From positions 33,983,741-34,047,740 of the forward strand of contig CM041465.1 in NCBI GenBank assembly GCA_023213395.1: DNA of 64,000 nt. Direction: 5' to 3'. Of the stretch, positions 9,880-21,604 are shown in pieces. The first letter of the stretch is position 1, and each line of letters starts with the position of its first letter. The stretch is from Cycas panzhihuaensis (taxonomy: Eukaryota; Cycadophyta). The notes beneath the pieces were generated by a model that was not told the origin of the DNA, did no database searches, and worked only from the letters and a program-made list of their open reading frames with translations. A program made the translations under genes and the position numbers.

Positions 9880-12800
9880 TGAGATGGTGATCTCCTCAGT
9901 AACACAAGCATGTAAGTAAAATAATATTTTTCCAAAAAAAAAAAAACTAAAAACTCATCATAAGAATACATTTTTTGGGTAAATTTCTAGTTTTCCATTT
10001 AAAAGACTCCAAAAATTAAAAATTGAGTGTTTTACAATACATAAATATATAAATTTGTGATTTTTTGCCATGTAAAAACCTTAACTAACATCTCCTAAAG
10101 TTAAGAAACTTACTTAGAGTAGAAAAAAAAATCTAAAACATTTTTATTTTTAATAAGTTTTTAAAAGTATTCTAAATCGCATAAAATTTGGCCCATGGAT
10201 AATTAAACATGCCATGGGCCCCATGGTATTAATAAAGTAAAACTAACCCTTTAACTAAAAAAATTAATGCCTACAAGGTATTACAAAACTGATATATAAT
10301 TTTAAAATGTCATTTTAAAGCCCTAAATAATCTTTCTTGGGCCTGAAAATTGCGTTAAAATGATTGTAATCAACATCACGAATTATGCCACAACATGCAC
10401 TTTTTAAATAGTTATGATTTTGGTGGGGGGGAGGGGGGGTTAGGAAGACTCAAATAGACACCCATGTCAAAAGTTATGACCCTCATAAGTTAACCCTTCA
10501 AATTTAGAACTTGCAAGGATTCCTATATTAGGAAGATAAAGCACTACTAGTCAAGATATTTTTTGCAAGAGATTTCCAAGAGTAAGAGTAGTATAACCCT
10601 AATATCCTCATAGGGGATGTACACTTAAAGACTTCATGATTAGCTTGGTGAGTCAAGTTGTATAGAGTTGAAGGGGTTATTAAATATAGCAAAAAGAGTT
10701 AGAAGCTCCTCAAAGGTTGAGGGCTAATAGCAATGATAGTAAATCCATTTTTATGTTGCATAAGAAGATAAACAAATCTAGTGTTGTAGGAAACTTACAT
10801 CTGTAACCAATAAACATTGGTACATAGTTGGACACTAGAAAAAGACCTCAATGTAGTGGAGAGAACATTTCAAGTCTTGTTTCAAGATCTTAAAGAAGTA
10901 GAATCATTCAAAGCTTAAACTTACACATTGGCATTGAGTCAAGTAAATGTCGTAATTCAATAATTGATTAAACATTAGACCAATTAGAATGCCATGATGT
11001 ATCCATTGACATTATTTTACATGTCATTTGATGCTCATGTATTATACAAATAGGTCCATAGTTTTGATATGTAGGATCAGTTCTTCAATAAGCCCATGAT
11101 CAAGTAATAAAAGAGATATACTCAGATGGTGAACTTGACAAAAAAATATTCCCAAACCAAAAAGACATTACATCCACACGCTCTAGGATGAGATGAGGAA
11201 GCAACCAAAGGAAGATGACGACATCATGGCCAGTAAAGGGAAACAAAAGTAAATCAACTAATGTATCCTATAGGGCAGAATCTAAGGGTAATAGGGGAGA
11301 GATGATAAAGTCCATTTTGTTCTTCATCTACACAAGGTTTTCTACTTATTTTGTTGATGATGCATTCATATCCTATTGTATTATTAAACTAAATAATACA
11401 TATTTTAGTTTAAGAAGAAAAATTAATCAAACAAGTATGATATATACAATTATCTATTTGTAAAGGGAGGAATTTGATATACAAATATGGGAAAAGAAAT
11501 TCGTTTAGAATCCTTAAAACCTCCTTCCAACTCAATCTAAGAAAATACAGTTATATGTAGAAATTTTGTTATCCCTTCAATTCAACCTAAAGGCACTTTC
11601 CCTTCAATCCAATGTAAATGGACCTCTATTTTTGTCACTTCAGTGTTGAAAAACACAATTAGCAATAAAACTAACTTTCATTCATGTATTTAAGTATTAT
11701 CTAGAAATAGGTGTAGTTGGCACTTGAGTCATAATTATTTTTCTCATGTATAAACATTATTTATGAAATGAAATTTTTGTCTAATCCTATTTAATCAAGA
11801 CAAGAGTCATTTTGCAACCTCTACACCCATAGCCTATGGAATGGATTTCTTGGTAGTTGGGAGCTTAACAATGTTATTTGGATCTTACATTTTGTATCTT
11901 GCTTTGCTTTTAAGAGATGGCAATGTAGTTGAAATCTAAAGAGTGTACGATTATAGTATTGGTCATAGAACTCGTTAGTCTCTATTTTTTTGTATTTTAA
12001 ACAAATGTGGATTTCCTATCAAACACCATTTAAAGCTACACAACCTGGTTTCGATACAATAACTCTTTAAGAATATTTTTGTGCCATAAGAGGGCCATCA
12101 AAAATCAAGTGTGGTTGAATTTACCTAAAGAATAAAAGCTCAAGCCCATCAAGTTTGGTCCATTGACCTTAAAGTCAAACTTAACAAACATGCATGAAAA
12201 TCCATCCAATCTACAATTCAAATCAGTTTAAGTTACATGTGCCATCAATCCTTGAAGAAGGTAACATAAATGCAATTCAATGCCTTAGGACTCAAACCTA
12301 AATTTTCACATGCCCTCAACAAACCTAATGTTTTAAAGAAGCATAAGATGTTTGAGGGCCATGATGTAATAAGATGACAAAGTAAAAATAATATCCATAC
12401 TAATTAAAATGGTACACAAGTTTTAAGTCAGAGGCACAATTTCAAATTTTATATTGAAAAGCAATGGAGATCATTGCTTTTTAAAGAAGCAATGATGATA
12501 ACGCTACAAACTTTAATATTAATTGTTAATTATACATTTATTCTCTCTCTCCATGGTTTGATAAGCATGCTTTTCATTGGTAATCAATGTCCAAGCAATA
12601 AACTAATAAGCTTGTTAGAAATTTTACCAAAGAAACTTGTTTGAAACTTTTTCCATGAAGTGATTTATGTGTGATGTATTTTTAACCGATGTAGACCTAC
12701 ATATTCTTAATGCCATTGTAGAAGAAAGAAATGCATAAAATTGCTCTTTGGGCATGTCTTATGTCATAAAGAGATATCCAAAGTTAAAAGGCATAAGAAG

Positions 12801-13309
12801 AGCAATTTTTGACCTATAAAATTACTAAAAATATGTTATTTTTCACATGCCCTAACATAAGCATGGATAGGAGAGGGACTATGTGCATGCATCTCTCTTC
12901 CATCTGGAGAAGAATTTATATTGCTTTATTAGGATTGGCTAAATTTACATTGCAAAAGCTATCTCCATATGTTCGTGCAAAATAGAGATCAAAGCACTAA
13001 TTTATGCTTCATGGTCCAAATGGAAAGATTGTTTTCAAGCTACAAGTGAATCCAATATTAATCAAAGATGACAAATCTCTATTTTATGAAAATTTCTATT
13101 GTCTTATATTGAATGTCAACAATCTTTGGAATTTACAAAATCTTTATTTATGTTACCAAGCCTTATTTGGCGATTCCTCCTGGGATAGATTTTGATTGCT
13201 CTCTCTAATATTTATATTAACCCATTGCACCCCAAGGAGATTAACAAATCAATATTACCAACCTTGCCCATAACAATATATTAATACCAAAAGAATTGGT
13301 CACCACCCC
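9880..13309. other. AT-rich stretch without recognised genes
   Basis: The first several hundred bases are probably the 5' LTR of the second gypsy element, but its outer edge cannot be found. A G-rich run sits at 10,423-10,440. Small ORFs at 11,215-11,463 and 13,004-13,195 (+) show no motif. Nothing else is supported. Confidence 0.5.
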
Positions 13310-13319
13310 AACTATAATT
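13310..13319. repeat. target-site duplication of LINE A, left copy
   Basis: AACTATAATT, identical to 19,242-19,251 and flanking the LINE exactly. The T run at 13,318-13,325 is the poly-A tail of the minus-strand element, partly merging with this copy. Confidence 0.8.
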
Positions 13320-13393
13320 TTTTTTAAGGTAAAAAATAGAATTCACTGAATTATAAATTTAAATGTAGTACAATATGCTAAAGAGCCCAAAGG

Positions 13394-14060
13394 TTAAGTG
13401 GATGTACTTTCCCAGTCTTTTACATGTAGTGCACTCAAAATAATAGTATTAGAATGTAGATTTTTTTTAAGTTTTTTGTGGAGAGAAGTGAAGCAAAATT
13501 TGTGAGACAGCCATTGCAGAATATCCTTCCTTATGCGCCCAAAAGTTTGGTTAAAGGACAAGACTAATTTTTGAAAATAAGTTATGGTACAGATTTTCCA
13601 AATTTCATGTAGATTATCTTGAAAAGAAGAAACCGAAGGTCTATCAAGTGTCGATGGATCATGAACCAAACATATACCATAGCCTAGCTCTCTTTAATTA
13701 ACCAATAATGAAGAGGCAATTGACCATTACAAATTTCGATGAAACCTTGGTCCAGGTTAAAAATTTGAAAAGTGGTATACCATATGTCGTAAACCAAGGG
13801 GCATTGCCACTAAATGTGATCGAAGCTATCGTTCTGAGCACCACATACTGGGCAGTAAGATTGGCAATTCATATTCAACTGATCCCATGTGCCCTAAAAA
13901 ATGAAAGCCTTATGCAAGATCCTCTAGTGAAACATGCTGTATTTGGGTTGAGCTTATTTCCACCATATCCATCCCTATTCAACTTGAGGCTGGACATGTC
14001 AAAATTGTTGACTATGTAACAAGTAGTATAATTCTTTAGACTCAAAGACTTGACCCCTAA
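13394..14060 (-). pseudogene. LINE A ORF2 C-terminal zinc region (zf-RVT type)
   Basis: Minus-strand translation gives CPVCGAQNDSFDHI followed by WQCPLVYDIW, at about 13,770-13,860, with a stop between. This is the C-terminal zinc-binding motif of plant L1 ORF2 proteins (CxxC...HxxWxC). It binds element RNA or target DNA during insertion; that role is inferred from the family. The ORF continues to about 13,394 without other motifs. Confidence 0.75.
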
Positions 14061-14832
14061 AAAGAAACCTAAAACCTTTCTCCTTCTCTAAATCCTTTAA
14101 GGCAATAAGAGGGTCCACTTACTGCATGAAAAAATTAAGTCTATTTGCCATCTGCAAGAGAAGAGGTTCAGGCTGAGGGTTGAGTCCTATTAGAAGCTCA
14201 ACAAAGTTCTTCCAATGAAGTTGATTAAAGTCGTGGAACTGAGCCACTTTTTGTCAATTGTGAGCGCTGAAGAATTGAGCTAAAAGTATGAATTCCTCTT
14301 AATTGACTAGCAAGGAATACCCAGAAGGCAACCACTTATCGGTCTAAAAATTGACTTGAAGGCATGTTAATCCTGGAGAAAAATAGTATTGTAGTGGAGA
14401 TTGCCCTAGGCAGCTACTATATGATTCCAAATTATGTATCATTTGTTAAGATGGCTAGGAGTAGCTAGTTGTTTAGCAGAATATGCAAAACAATACTTCC
14501 TTCTAATAATGCAAGGCCATTTATTGTTTTCTCCGTTCCATAGGTTCCACAATCACTTGGCTCCTCTTACCTTCGACATGATAAAAGGGTCTTTGAGGCT
14601 GATGCCACCTCGACCCTTGTGATCTGACACCATGCTCCATTTCACTGGATAAAATGTCTTCATTTCAATTGATCATGGTTTCCATAAAAATCTTATGAAC
14701 AGACTTTGAATTGTTAATAGCACTGCTTTGGGAGCTTGAATGATGGACATTAGATAATTAGGGATTTGAGATAGATCGATTCTATTAGATTCCATCGACC
14801 TGCTAAGTTGAGAGACCTGGTTGGATAAGCGT

Positions 14833-16000
14833 CTAACTTATTCTTGATTTTAGAATGTAAGGACACCAGTTAGAAATTTTTAATCTAAAAAGACCTATAA
14901 GGATACTTAAATATTTGAAAATTGTGGATCTAGAGGCGATTGAAATCTCAAAAGTTGTGCCCAAGGTGGAATGCATCTCTATATCTACTTCATTGAAGAT
15001 AATGCTCAATTTACTGTGATTGATTGTCATCCATGTTACAAGGCCAAAGACACTAAGCGCTTGGTCCAAGTGTTGATTTTTGCATGTGAAGGGTGACCCT
15101 ATGATCTGCGAATATCTGATGCATTGTTATTTCTATACCATCAATAGAAATCCCTTGAAGAAGACCTATTGATTGAAGCCATAATAGTAAAGATGAGAGG
15201 CCTTCCATGGCAATCACGAAAAGATAAGAAAATAAGGGACAACCTTGACAAATTCCTTTGTTCGTGTAGATAAGACTGTCTATTGAGCCATTGATTTTTA
15301 CGGCCATTGAGACTAAAGAAATCATGCATTTAATCCAATTGATATGGTCTGTTTGTAAGCCCTTTCAGGAAAGAATAGTAAAAAGAAAATCTCATTCCAC
15401 TATGTCATAAGCTTTGTTGATGTCTAATTTGTGCAGAGCAGCTTGTTGCCTTTTTGTACGTATAGTGTGAAAACCCTTAGCAATCACAATTATATTGCCT
15501 GTTATGTGTTGACCTCTTGTAAAGGTTGTTTGGTTTTCATTAACAACCTAAGGAAGGAACTCTTTGAGCTAGTTAGCTAAAACTTTGGCTATTACCTTAT
15601 ATGAGGTGTTGCAAAGGCTTATGGATCTCCACCAGTGAATGGTGGATGAAGTACCACTTTTTGGAATCAAGAATATCATAGTTGCATTGATAGTTGGGTG
15701 TATTCTTCCAGTCCAACGAACCTCTTCAGCGAGGAGATGTGGCACCTCATCAGAATCTATAGCCAATAGAAACTCAACAAGCATTCCATCCAGGCGCCGA
15801 GATTTGCCTTTGGGAAGCTTTGTCATAATTTTGTGTATCTCCTCCTTAGTGATCGACCTACTAAGAGCATCATTGAAGTTTCTACAACACTCCTCCAATA
15901 TTGGGTTCACCTTGAAAAGTATGATTTGAGCAGCTCTAACTTTAGTAGAAGAAAAAACCTGAGTGGTCCACAATCTATTGTAGTGATGGTGAAACTCAAC
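14833..16000 (-). pseudogene. LINE A ORF2 reverse transcriptase
   Basis: Order of motifs on the minus strand: KGKSRRLDGMLVEFL (about 15,770-15,815, the usual K-PGPDG box), NATMIFLIPKSG, WRSISLCNTSYKVIAKVLAN (ending 15,569), then LDINKAYDIVEWDFL with the first catalytic aspartate region (about 15,390-15,430), KINGSIDSLIYTNKGICQGCPL (about 15,240-15,300; usual form RGLRQGDPLSP) and QIFADHR near 15,105-15,125. The last is the catalytic FADD box with its second aspartate changed to histidine, which alone should kill the enzyme. The piece at 14,833-15,069 continues as the thumb region. Frame changes separate the pieces. Confidence 0.85.
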
Positions 16001-16366
16001 TTGAATTTTGTGACATCAATACGTGATCTTCGTAGGAGAAACCTATAGACACTAAAGCGACCGTTGATGTTGCATTGCTTTTGCATAATGGTTGAAGAAT
16101 TTTGAGCTCTAATCTGCATGAGGTTTCCATTGAATATTTGACCATGCTTTCTGTTTTTCATATTCCTGCTTTTGCATAAGCAAAAATTGATCATTTAAGT
16201 CAATGAGCCTTGATTGAAAGTCATGCGAACCTTTTCCTTTTTCAAAATCCTTTTACAAATCCCGAATGGCAACCAGCATGTATTCCCTCCGCTCCTTAGA
16301 TTTGCATTTGTAATCTTTGCCAAACATCTTGATGCAAAATTTGAGACGCTTCATAATTGTTGTCCA

Positions 16367-17258
16367 TCAAGCACTAGGGTTGTCTAAAGTATTTGAACTG
16401 GTGTATAGTTTCTCCCACCATTGGTGAAGGGCAATCCTAAAGTCATCCAATTTGAGTAAATTTATGTTGAATTTGAACAATGTCTTCCCTATAGAAGAAG
16501 GATTGGCCCCAGAGAAAAATTGAATTTTTATGGGAATATGATTAGATATCATGGCTGCATTCACCGAGATGTATTGGTACTAAGCAATGAGATGGCTAAG
16601 CAAATTTGAAATGTAGACTCTATCCAGTCTTTTAGTTATGCAATTGCTACCCTGTCAGTTGTTGGTCCATGTAAACTTCAAAGACCCCTTCCAAGGAAGT
16701 TCAGAGAGACCCAAAAAAATTTTAAGTTCAACAAATGTTAAATTGTCCTTTTGATATGATCTTTTGAAATTACCACCTAATTTGTCATTAGGATATTCCA
16801 TAAAATTAAAGTCCCCTAATAATAGAATATGGTCATGTTCTGCTTGATAGTTGTGAAAAGCACCTGTGAAAACTTGCCACAAGTCGTGTCTAACTCAAGC
16901 ATCAGTAGAGGCATAGACTCCAATGACTCAACAAACAAAATGGTCCTTCTCCATTTTCAAACATAGCTAGTTTTGAAAAGAGCTTGCAAATACTAAAGCA
17001 TCTTCCACTAATTGTTCCATAAAATACAAAGTCCTCCAATGGGTCGGTCTGGAGTAATCGCTTTTCATTGTGTCGATGGCCATATACTTTGAATAGTGCA
17101 CTGCATGTCATTGTCAAACACAATGTGAGCTTTGTTAGAACCAAAAAGTGAGGATGATGATGTCGAACTATACGTTTTAGCTCTATGCGTTTGCAAAAGT
17201 AGGGGGGACCACTACACTTGATGTTCCAAACCATTGTTGAAATGTTATTTCTATCCAT
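16367..17258 (-). pseudogene. LINE A ORF2 endonuclease (APE type)
   Basis: The N-terminus of ORF2 starts at 17,258 and contains STMVWNIKCSG, the usual opening of plant L1 ORF2 (M..WN.RG). It continues through PHFLVLTKL, the usual E-T/K box. HILLLGDFNFMEYPNDKLGG at about 16,765-16,825 carries the GDFN catalytic motif, and LKFTWTNN (16,655-16,680) the S-x-T-W motif region. The enzyme nicks the chromosome to prime reverse transcription. Stops break it into three pieces. Confidence 0.82.
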
Positions 17259-17559
17259 TTGGTTAGAAAGAGTTGATGCAAGCTAGAGATTTAAGTCGAG
17301 TGCAATGCAAAATATCTTCATTGCTAGACATGTGTTGTTGAGTTTGTTGAACATTCACATTTGGAGATCTTGTTTTTTTTTTTTTTTTTCACATTTGGAG
17401 ATCTTAACCATTGAGTTTCTAAAACATAATCCAGAGATTCTACTTTCTCCATATGCATGTCATCTGAATTCTCTCGGGGATGCCTTGGGCCAAGCACTGC
17501 AACAGCCTCAGAAGTTTGTCCTTGGATTGGTGAAGCAACCTTCATCCTTTTCTTGAATT

Positions 17560-18760
17560 GATCTTTAGAATCATTGAAATCTAACTATGGAGGGTGGGTA
17601 CTCGTGAGGTGACCTTTGCCTTTGTTTTGCAAATGATTAATGACTAGCATCCACCTTTCTTCTTCTTTTACCTGAGGTAAGGTCATGTGTTGATGATGGG
17701 CGGCCATTTCCATGTGAGCTTGCAAAGTTTCCTCAATGTTAATGGGATTATTCCCCGCCAACTACTCCTCCTCCTTATTGATCTTATTAGTATCTGACTA
17801 AGTGGGAGGCCTTTGGTCCAAAATGACTTCATATCTCCAAGGGTCTGAATTAGGAGGTGCCTAGAATAAGTGACAAAATTTATGCACATACCCAATATTA
17901 CGACATGCGATGCATCTGAATAGAACTCTTTCGTAATCCAAATTAATTTTGATTGACATATTTGCAACTTTAATAAATAGGTGTTTTTGAGCGGTTTAGT
18001 CATATCTAACTCGACACACACTTTTGCCACCCCCTAGTAGTGTGATCTAAAGTGTTCGAGTCTAACTTGATAACTTTGCCCATCATAGAACCTATTTTGA
18101 TTAATCGTTCTCGTTCTCTAAATTCATTAGGCAAGAAAGATAGACGGATCCAAACTGGAATTTTCAAAGGCCCTGAGTTACTCAAATCAATTATGGGGGA
18201 CCTACGTTGAAGGGCTAGGCTGAATTTTGCATGAACCAGGGACCTCCATATAGAACCTTTTCCAAATTTGTTGTATTTGAAAAGAAAATGTTAAAAAAAA
18301 CTTTTCCTTTTAGTTCAAAGGCGACTTTGCTCGAAAGAAAGCGAGCCCATACCACTTTCGCCCATTCTTTTAGAGACCATATGGGGGGATAAAGATTGTT
18401 GAATTTGCCAATGAGTGTTTCTGCCTAGAGTTCCATGCAAATGCTTTCAATATCCTCAACCGGGAAGCCAATAGTGTTTGTTTCATAATCCACCATTCTC
18501 AGTAGTGTGTTGAGAAGTTCCTTGTCAGTAGCTTTTTCCTGATTGTTGTATTGCGAGACTTGGGCCTGGGATGCCGATGCATATGGATTGAGAAGGAAAA
18601 AATTGCAAACTTCATTTAGGAGGTTATTCTATTGCATGACTAATAAACCAAGTTGTGCATCTTTCCTTCTAAAGCAATCTTGAACGGATTCTGAGCCCCA
18701 AATTAATTGGGGCCTCAAATCCTGCCTATTATTTTGAATTGGAGCAAATACTTCCTGCAT
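17560..18760 (-). pseudogene. LINE A ORF1 (DUF4283 plus zinc knuckle)
   Basis: The likely start is the ATG at 18,760 (MQEVFAPIQNNRQ). The minus strand then reads a DUF4283-like region: SLKEWAKVVWARF near 18,360, VLYGGPWFMQNSALQRR near 18,215-18,265 and PVWIRLSFLPNEF near 18,130-18,165. AKVCVELDMTKPL at 18,000-18,030 and the zinc knuckle CIACRNIGYVHKFC (about 17,875-17,920) follow; the knuckle has Tyr where His is expected. This is the standard architecture of plant L1 ORF1, an RNA-binding chaperone. Stops and frameshifts are present. Confidence 0.8.
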
Positions 18761-18845
18761 TGGGATCAAACTAGAGAAAAGCAGTAAAAAAACTCCATGT
18801 ACTGCTAATGTGAAAATTTTAAAGTGTCAATGAAACTTACCTTTA

Positions 18846-19011
18846 ATTCAAGGTTTCCAAATGCAGATCTATGCAGAGACATCGCATGCAGCCACATGCG
18901 ATAGAGTGAGAAGCAAAGGAGAAGTTTGATTCAACGTCTTCAGATGCAGATCTATTCAGAGATATCAAATGCAAAAGCATGCAACCTTGATTGTAGACAG
19001 AAAAAACAAAA
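18846..19011 (-). repeat. two 83-base tandem units in the LINE A 5' UTR
   Basis: Units start at 18,846 and 18,929. Both carry attca, then atgcagatctat and cagaga, then atgca. They are clearly diverged from each other. They lie upstream of the ORF1 start, where L1 promoters sit. Confidence 0.65.
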
Positions 19012-19241
19012 GGAGGAGCCACACCCTAACAAACTCCATTCGCAACTCAGAAGGAAAGCCTACAAGTTGTTCAAGAGATTTCCTCAATGCCCTACGAGGA
19101 GCTGGCAAAAAATGGGTAGGAGATTAGATTGTGGTTTGTTCGTGTCCTGTCTAGTTTGTCGCCAATCTAGTTCGTTTGGTTCGCTTGATTTGCCTGCCTG
19201 GCCCATTTGGTTTGTCACCTGCCTTTCCTGTTCGTCTATAA

Positions 19242-19251
19242 AACTATAATT
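19242..19251. repeat. target-site duplication of LINE A, right copy
   Basis: AACTATAATT, identical to 13,310-13,319. Confidence 0.8.
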
Positions 19252-20300
19252 AGATATCTAAGTAGGCTTAAAACCCAAGTTAGACAAATGTTGTGCAAGT
19301 ACATTCTTCACCCCATGATCCCTACCGATGATCAAGACATAACCAATATAGGGTGTATTCAATATTTACAAAATTTATTTGCTCCTTCCCAAGCACTCTC
19401 ACACATGCAAGGATGGTGTGGCCCAAATGGTCTAAAGACATTAAGAGCCTGAAGGCATTAATGATTTATTCCAACGATATCTGATTACAATGACCGACCT
19501 TTCATGCCATTAACAAAAACATCTTCCAAGTAGTCCCGACCTTTCAAATTATTAACTATTAACCCTTAAGTAATAATTATTAACCTGTAATAACTTTAAC
19601 CAATATCATTAATCCTAGTTAACCTATTCACCTCTAATTGATTGTTCTAATAAAATGAACTATCTTGTCATATCCATACCACAGCCTACGTCACATAAAT
19701 AATAATGTGGGAAAACATTGATAATAGCCAATAAGACACAATTAGACTTTAGTAACCATAAACAAGAAGTAAAAGCATTTTGGTATTTAATAATAAGAGA
19801 TATGCTATATCAAACCCTCAATCATTCGTAGTAAGAGAAACATATTTACCCTACTGAAGTCCAACTTTTACAGCATTAGACTATTATAAAAGAAATATAT
19901 TTTCTGCTTACCAAGAATTTAATCAAATTGGTTTTTTGCAATCAATTATAAAATAATATTGCCCTGTCCGGAAAGATGGTACAAAGGTCTGACAATTATT
20001 AGAATCTTAAAAAATCTCTTAGGTAAATTTCCGTGACACAGTAAAGGTAGCACAATTTTGTGAATACATTTCACAACCTCTAGGTGTATTCCTATGGCAA
20101 GGACAATGTAACATAATTTTGTATCGGAACGGACATTTTATGATCCCAGTGTATGATGCCCATTTAGCCTCAGTTTGGGAGCATGCAAACTTCATATTGC
20201 TTAAACTCATTCTGCGGAAATTCTCAATGTTTGGCTTGTACACTCTGCTCAATTCCTTCTGCTACAATAACCCAATCCTGCAATAGTATTGATGAACCCC
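19252..20300. other. region left of the gene island, no clear gene
   Basis: Mostly AT-rich. A minus-strand open stretch at 20,019-20,252 (77 codons, Cys-rich near its end) adjoins the gene-like exons to the right and could be their 3' part or untranslated tail. No motif was recognised. Confidence 0.4.
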
Positions 20301-20323
20301 ACCATCCAACAGTATAGTCCTCT

Positions 20324-20879
20324 TCAGCGTAAATGATCTGCAAGGGCACTTAAAGGTGTTAAAGCTTGTAGGGTATTCATCCATGACAACATTGTAAGAG
20401 GTGCACCATTGGGAAAGCGAGGATGGAGAAACCTCGCTCTGACCACACTCCTCATGGCACCAGCAGCTAGCAAAGCGGAATGTACAAAAGATCTTAGGTC
20501 ATGCAGCCCAGTCAGCCTGTTTGTCCCAGATAGCTTCAGGCCTGTGAAGAGTCCATCTTGAAGGGAAAGGTTAGAGGCAGATGAACATACCCTCTCTGCC
20601 CCATCACATACCTTTGGTTGGAAACAGCACCAAACAAAGGCTGTCACATTTATCAGGTGCTGGAAGCCTAAGCTTACTCCCATCAATGGTCAAATTAATG
20701 GGACAAGCTGCCTGTGGACACTGCAGCATATATATATTGATGGGAAAAAAAAGTATTGATACCTTCTGATGACCCTCAGGCATTCTCAGTGAGCAGGGTA
20801 ACATTTTGGCCAAATTGCTCAACGTGGTTGGGCTGCTAAATTTATCTAATTCCCTTTTCAGTCCACACAAAGTCATCAA
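20324..20879 (-). pseudogene. unrecognised gene-like exons
   Basis: I do not recognise the product. Two overlapping open stretches on the minus strand have protein-like composition and normal CAG/CTG content, unlike the surrounding repeats. The first (20,604-20,879) reads MTLCGLKRELDKFSSP, then LPCSLRMPEGHQK and CPQAACPINLTIDGSKLRLP. It contains a 42-base T/TA-rich interruption at about 20,725-20,768 that starts GTATCA and ends TGCTGCAG, like a very short intron, but is also in frame. The second (20,324-20,686) is in another frame and ends PLSALADHLR. A frame change joins them. It may be a decayed host gene or exons of one extending left. Confidence 0.4.
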
Positions 20880-20901
20880 TATGCATAAAAATGCAGAGGA
20901 A

Positions 20902-21083
20902 GCCGGGTTGATCTAATGATTATTAAGTGGAAACTAGTAAACAATAACGGACACAAGTTCAAATCCCTTGGAGTCCCACCAATTCCCCACACAACACCAC
21001 AGATTCCATAACACCATGGCTGCATTATTAGCAACAGGGAACTTGGGTCAATGTCAGTGGGACTCCTTTTTATACCAAAAAAA
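20902..21083 (+). mobile_element. tRNA-derived SINE
   Basis: The head looks tRNA-derived. An A-box-like TTGATCTAATGATTATTAAGTGG at 20,908-20,930 resembles a tRNA D-arm TGGTCTAATGGTTA, and a B box GTTCAAATCCC at 20,957-20,967 fits GWTCRANNC. Spacing suits an internal RNA polymerase III promoter. The unit ends in a run of seven A at 21,077-21,083. It lacks coding capacity and would depend on a LINE for movement. Flanking duplications were not found with confidence. Confidence 0.6.
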
Positions 21084-21179
21084 CCAATCATGGCAAATTC
21101 AACAGCATATTTAGGGAGCTTCAAAGACACACTAGTTCAAAGGATACCAACTTTCCTACAAAGATCAGCAAAATTCTAA

Positions 21180-21600
21180 TTTGCCACTGATAAGAATGCA
21201 CATAGCCACCAACCACGAGTCTAGGACCCTGCCAAATTTTAATTGTGTCAATCTTCTTCCTACAAAGGCCCTGCAGATTTGTATCAATCTTTTTCCTCTG
21301 AAGAGCCTCCAAAATATCAATCTGCTATCAATACCAGAACATTTGCCTGCAATTTTCCTTACAAATCAACAAGCATAAGATCCTATGCTCTCAAATTTCC
21401 TTGGGAATCAACAGAGTCCAAGACCCTGCAAAATATTGGCAATGCCCCTCTTTTTCCTCCAAAGACCCTGCAAAAATTTAAAGATGCCAAGCCTTTTCCT
21501 GCAAAGACTCTGCAAAATTTTAATCTTCTACCAATAAAAGTGTGCATCGCCACCAATTCCCTTGAAAATAAATTGAAAGCAAAGTCCTCCAACAATCCAT
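21180..21600. repeat. decayed ~42-base tandem units downstream of the nuclease gene
   Basis: Repeated blocks of the form cctgcaaaattt...ttttcctgcaaagac occur at about 21,428-21,470, 21,470-21,512 and 21,512-21,530, with looser copies near 21,230-21,310. On the minus strand they read as repeated LQ-L-RKK patterns. They lie in the likely 3' untranslated region of the YqaJ gene. The three ORFs here are judged spurious. Confidence 0.55.
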
Positions 21601-21604
21601 TCTG

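Larger units (their letters stand above)
13320..19241 (-). mobile_element. full-length L1-type LINE (LINE A), minus strand
   Basis: A non-LTR retrotransposon of about 5.9 kb with a 5' UTR, ORF1 (nucleic-acid-binding) and ORF2 (endonuclease, RT, C-terminal zinc motif), ending in a short A tail and bounded by a perfect 10-base duplication. These are the marks of target-primed reverse transcription, and the 5' UTR shows it is not 5'-truncated. The reading frames contain several stops and frameshifts, so the copy is inactive, though less decayed than the LTR elements further right. No RNase H domain was recognised at its 3' end, unlike LINE B. Confidence 0.88.

Noticed and set aside
10188-10220. 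Palindrome-like ccatgggccccatgg
   Set aside because: Imperfect and short; no associated feature.
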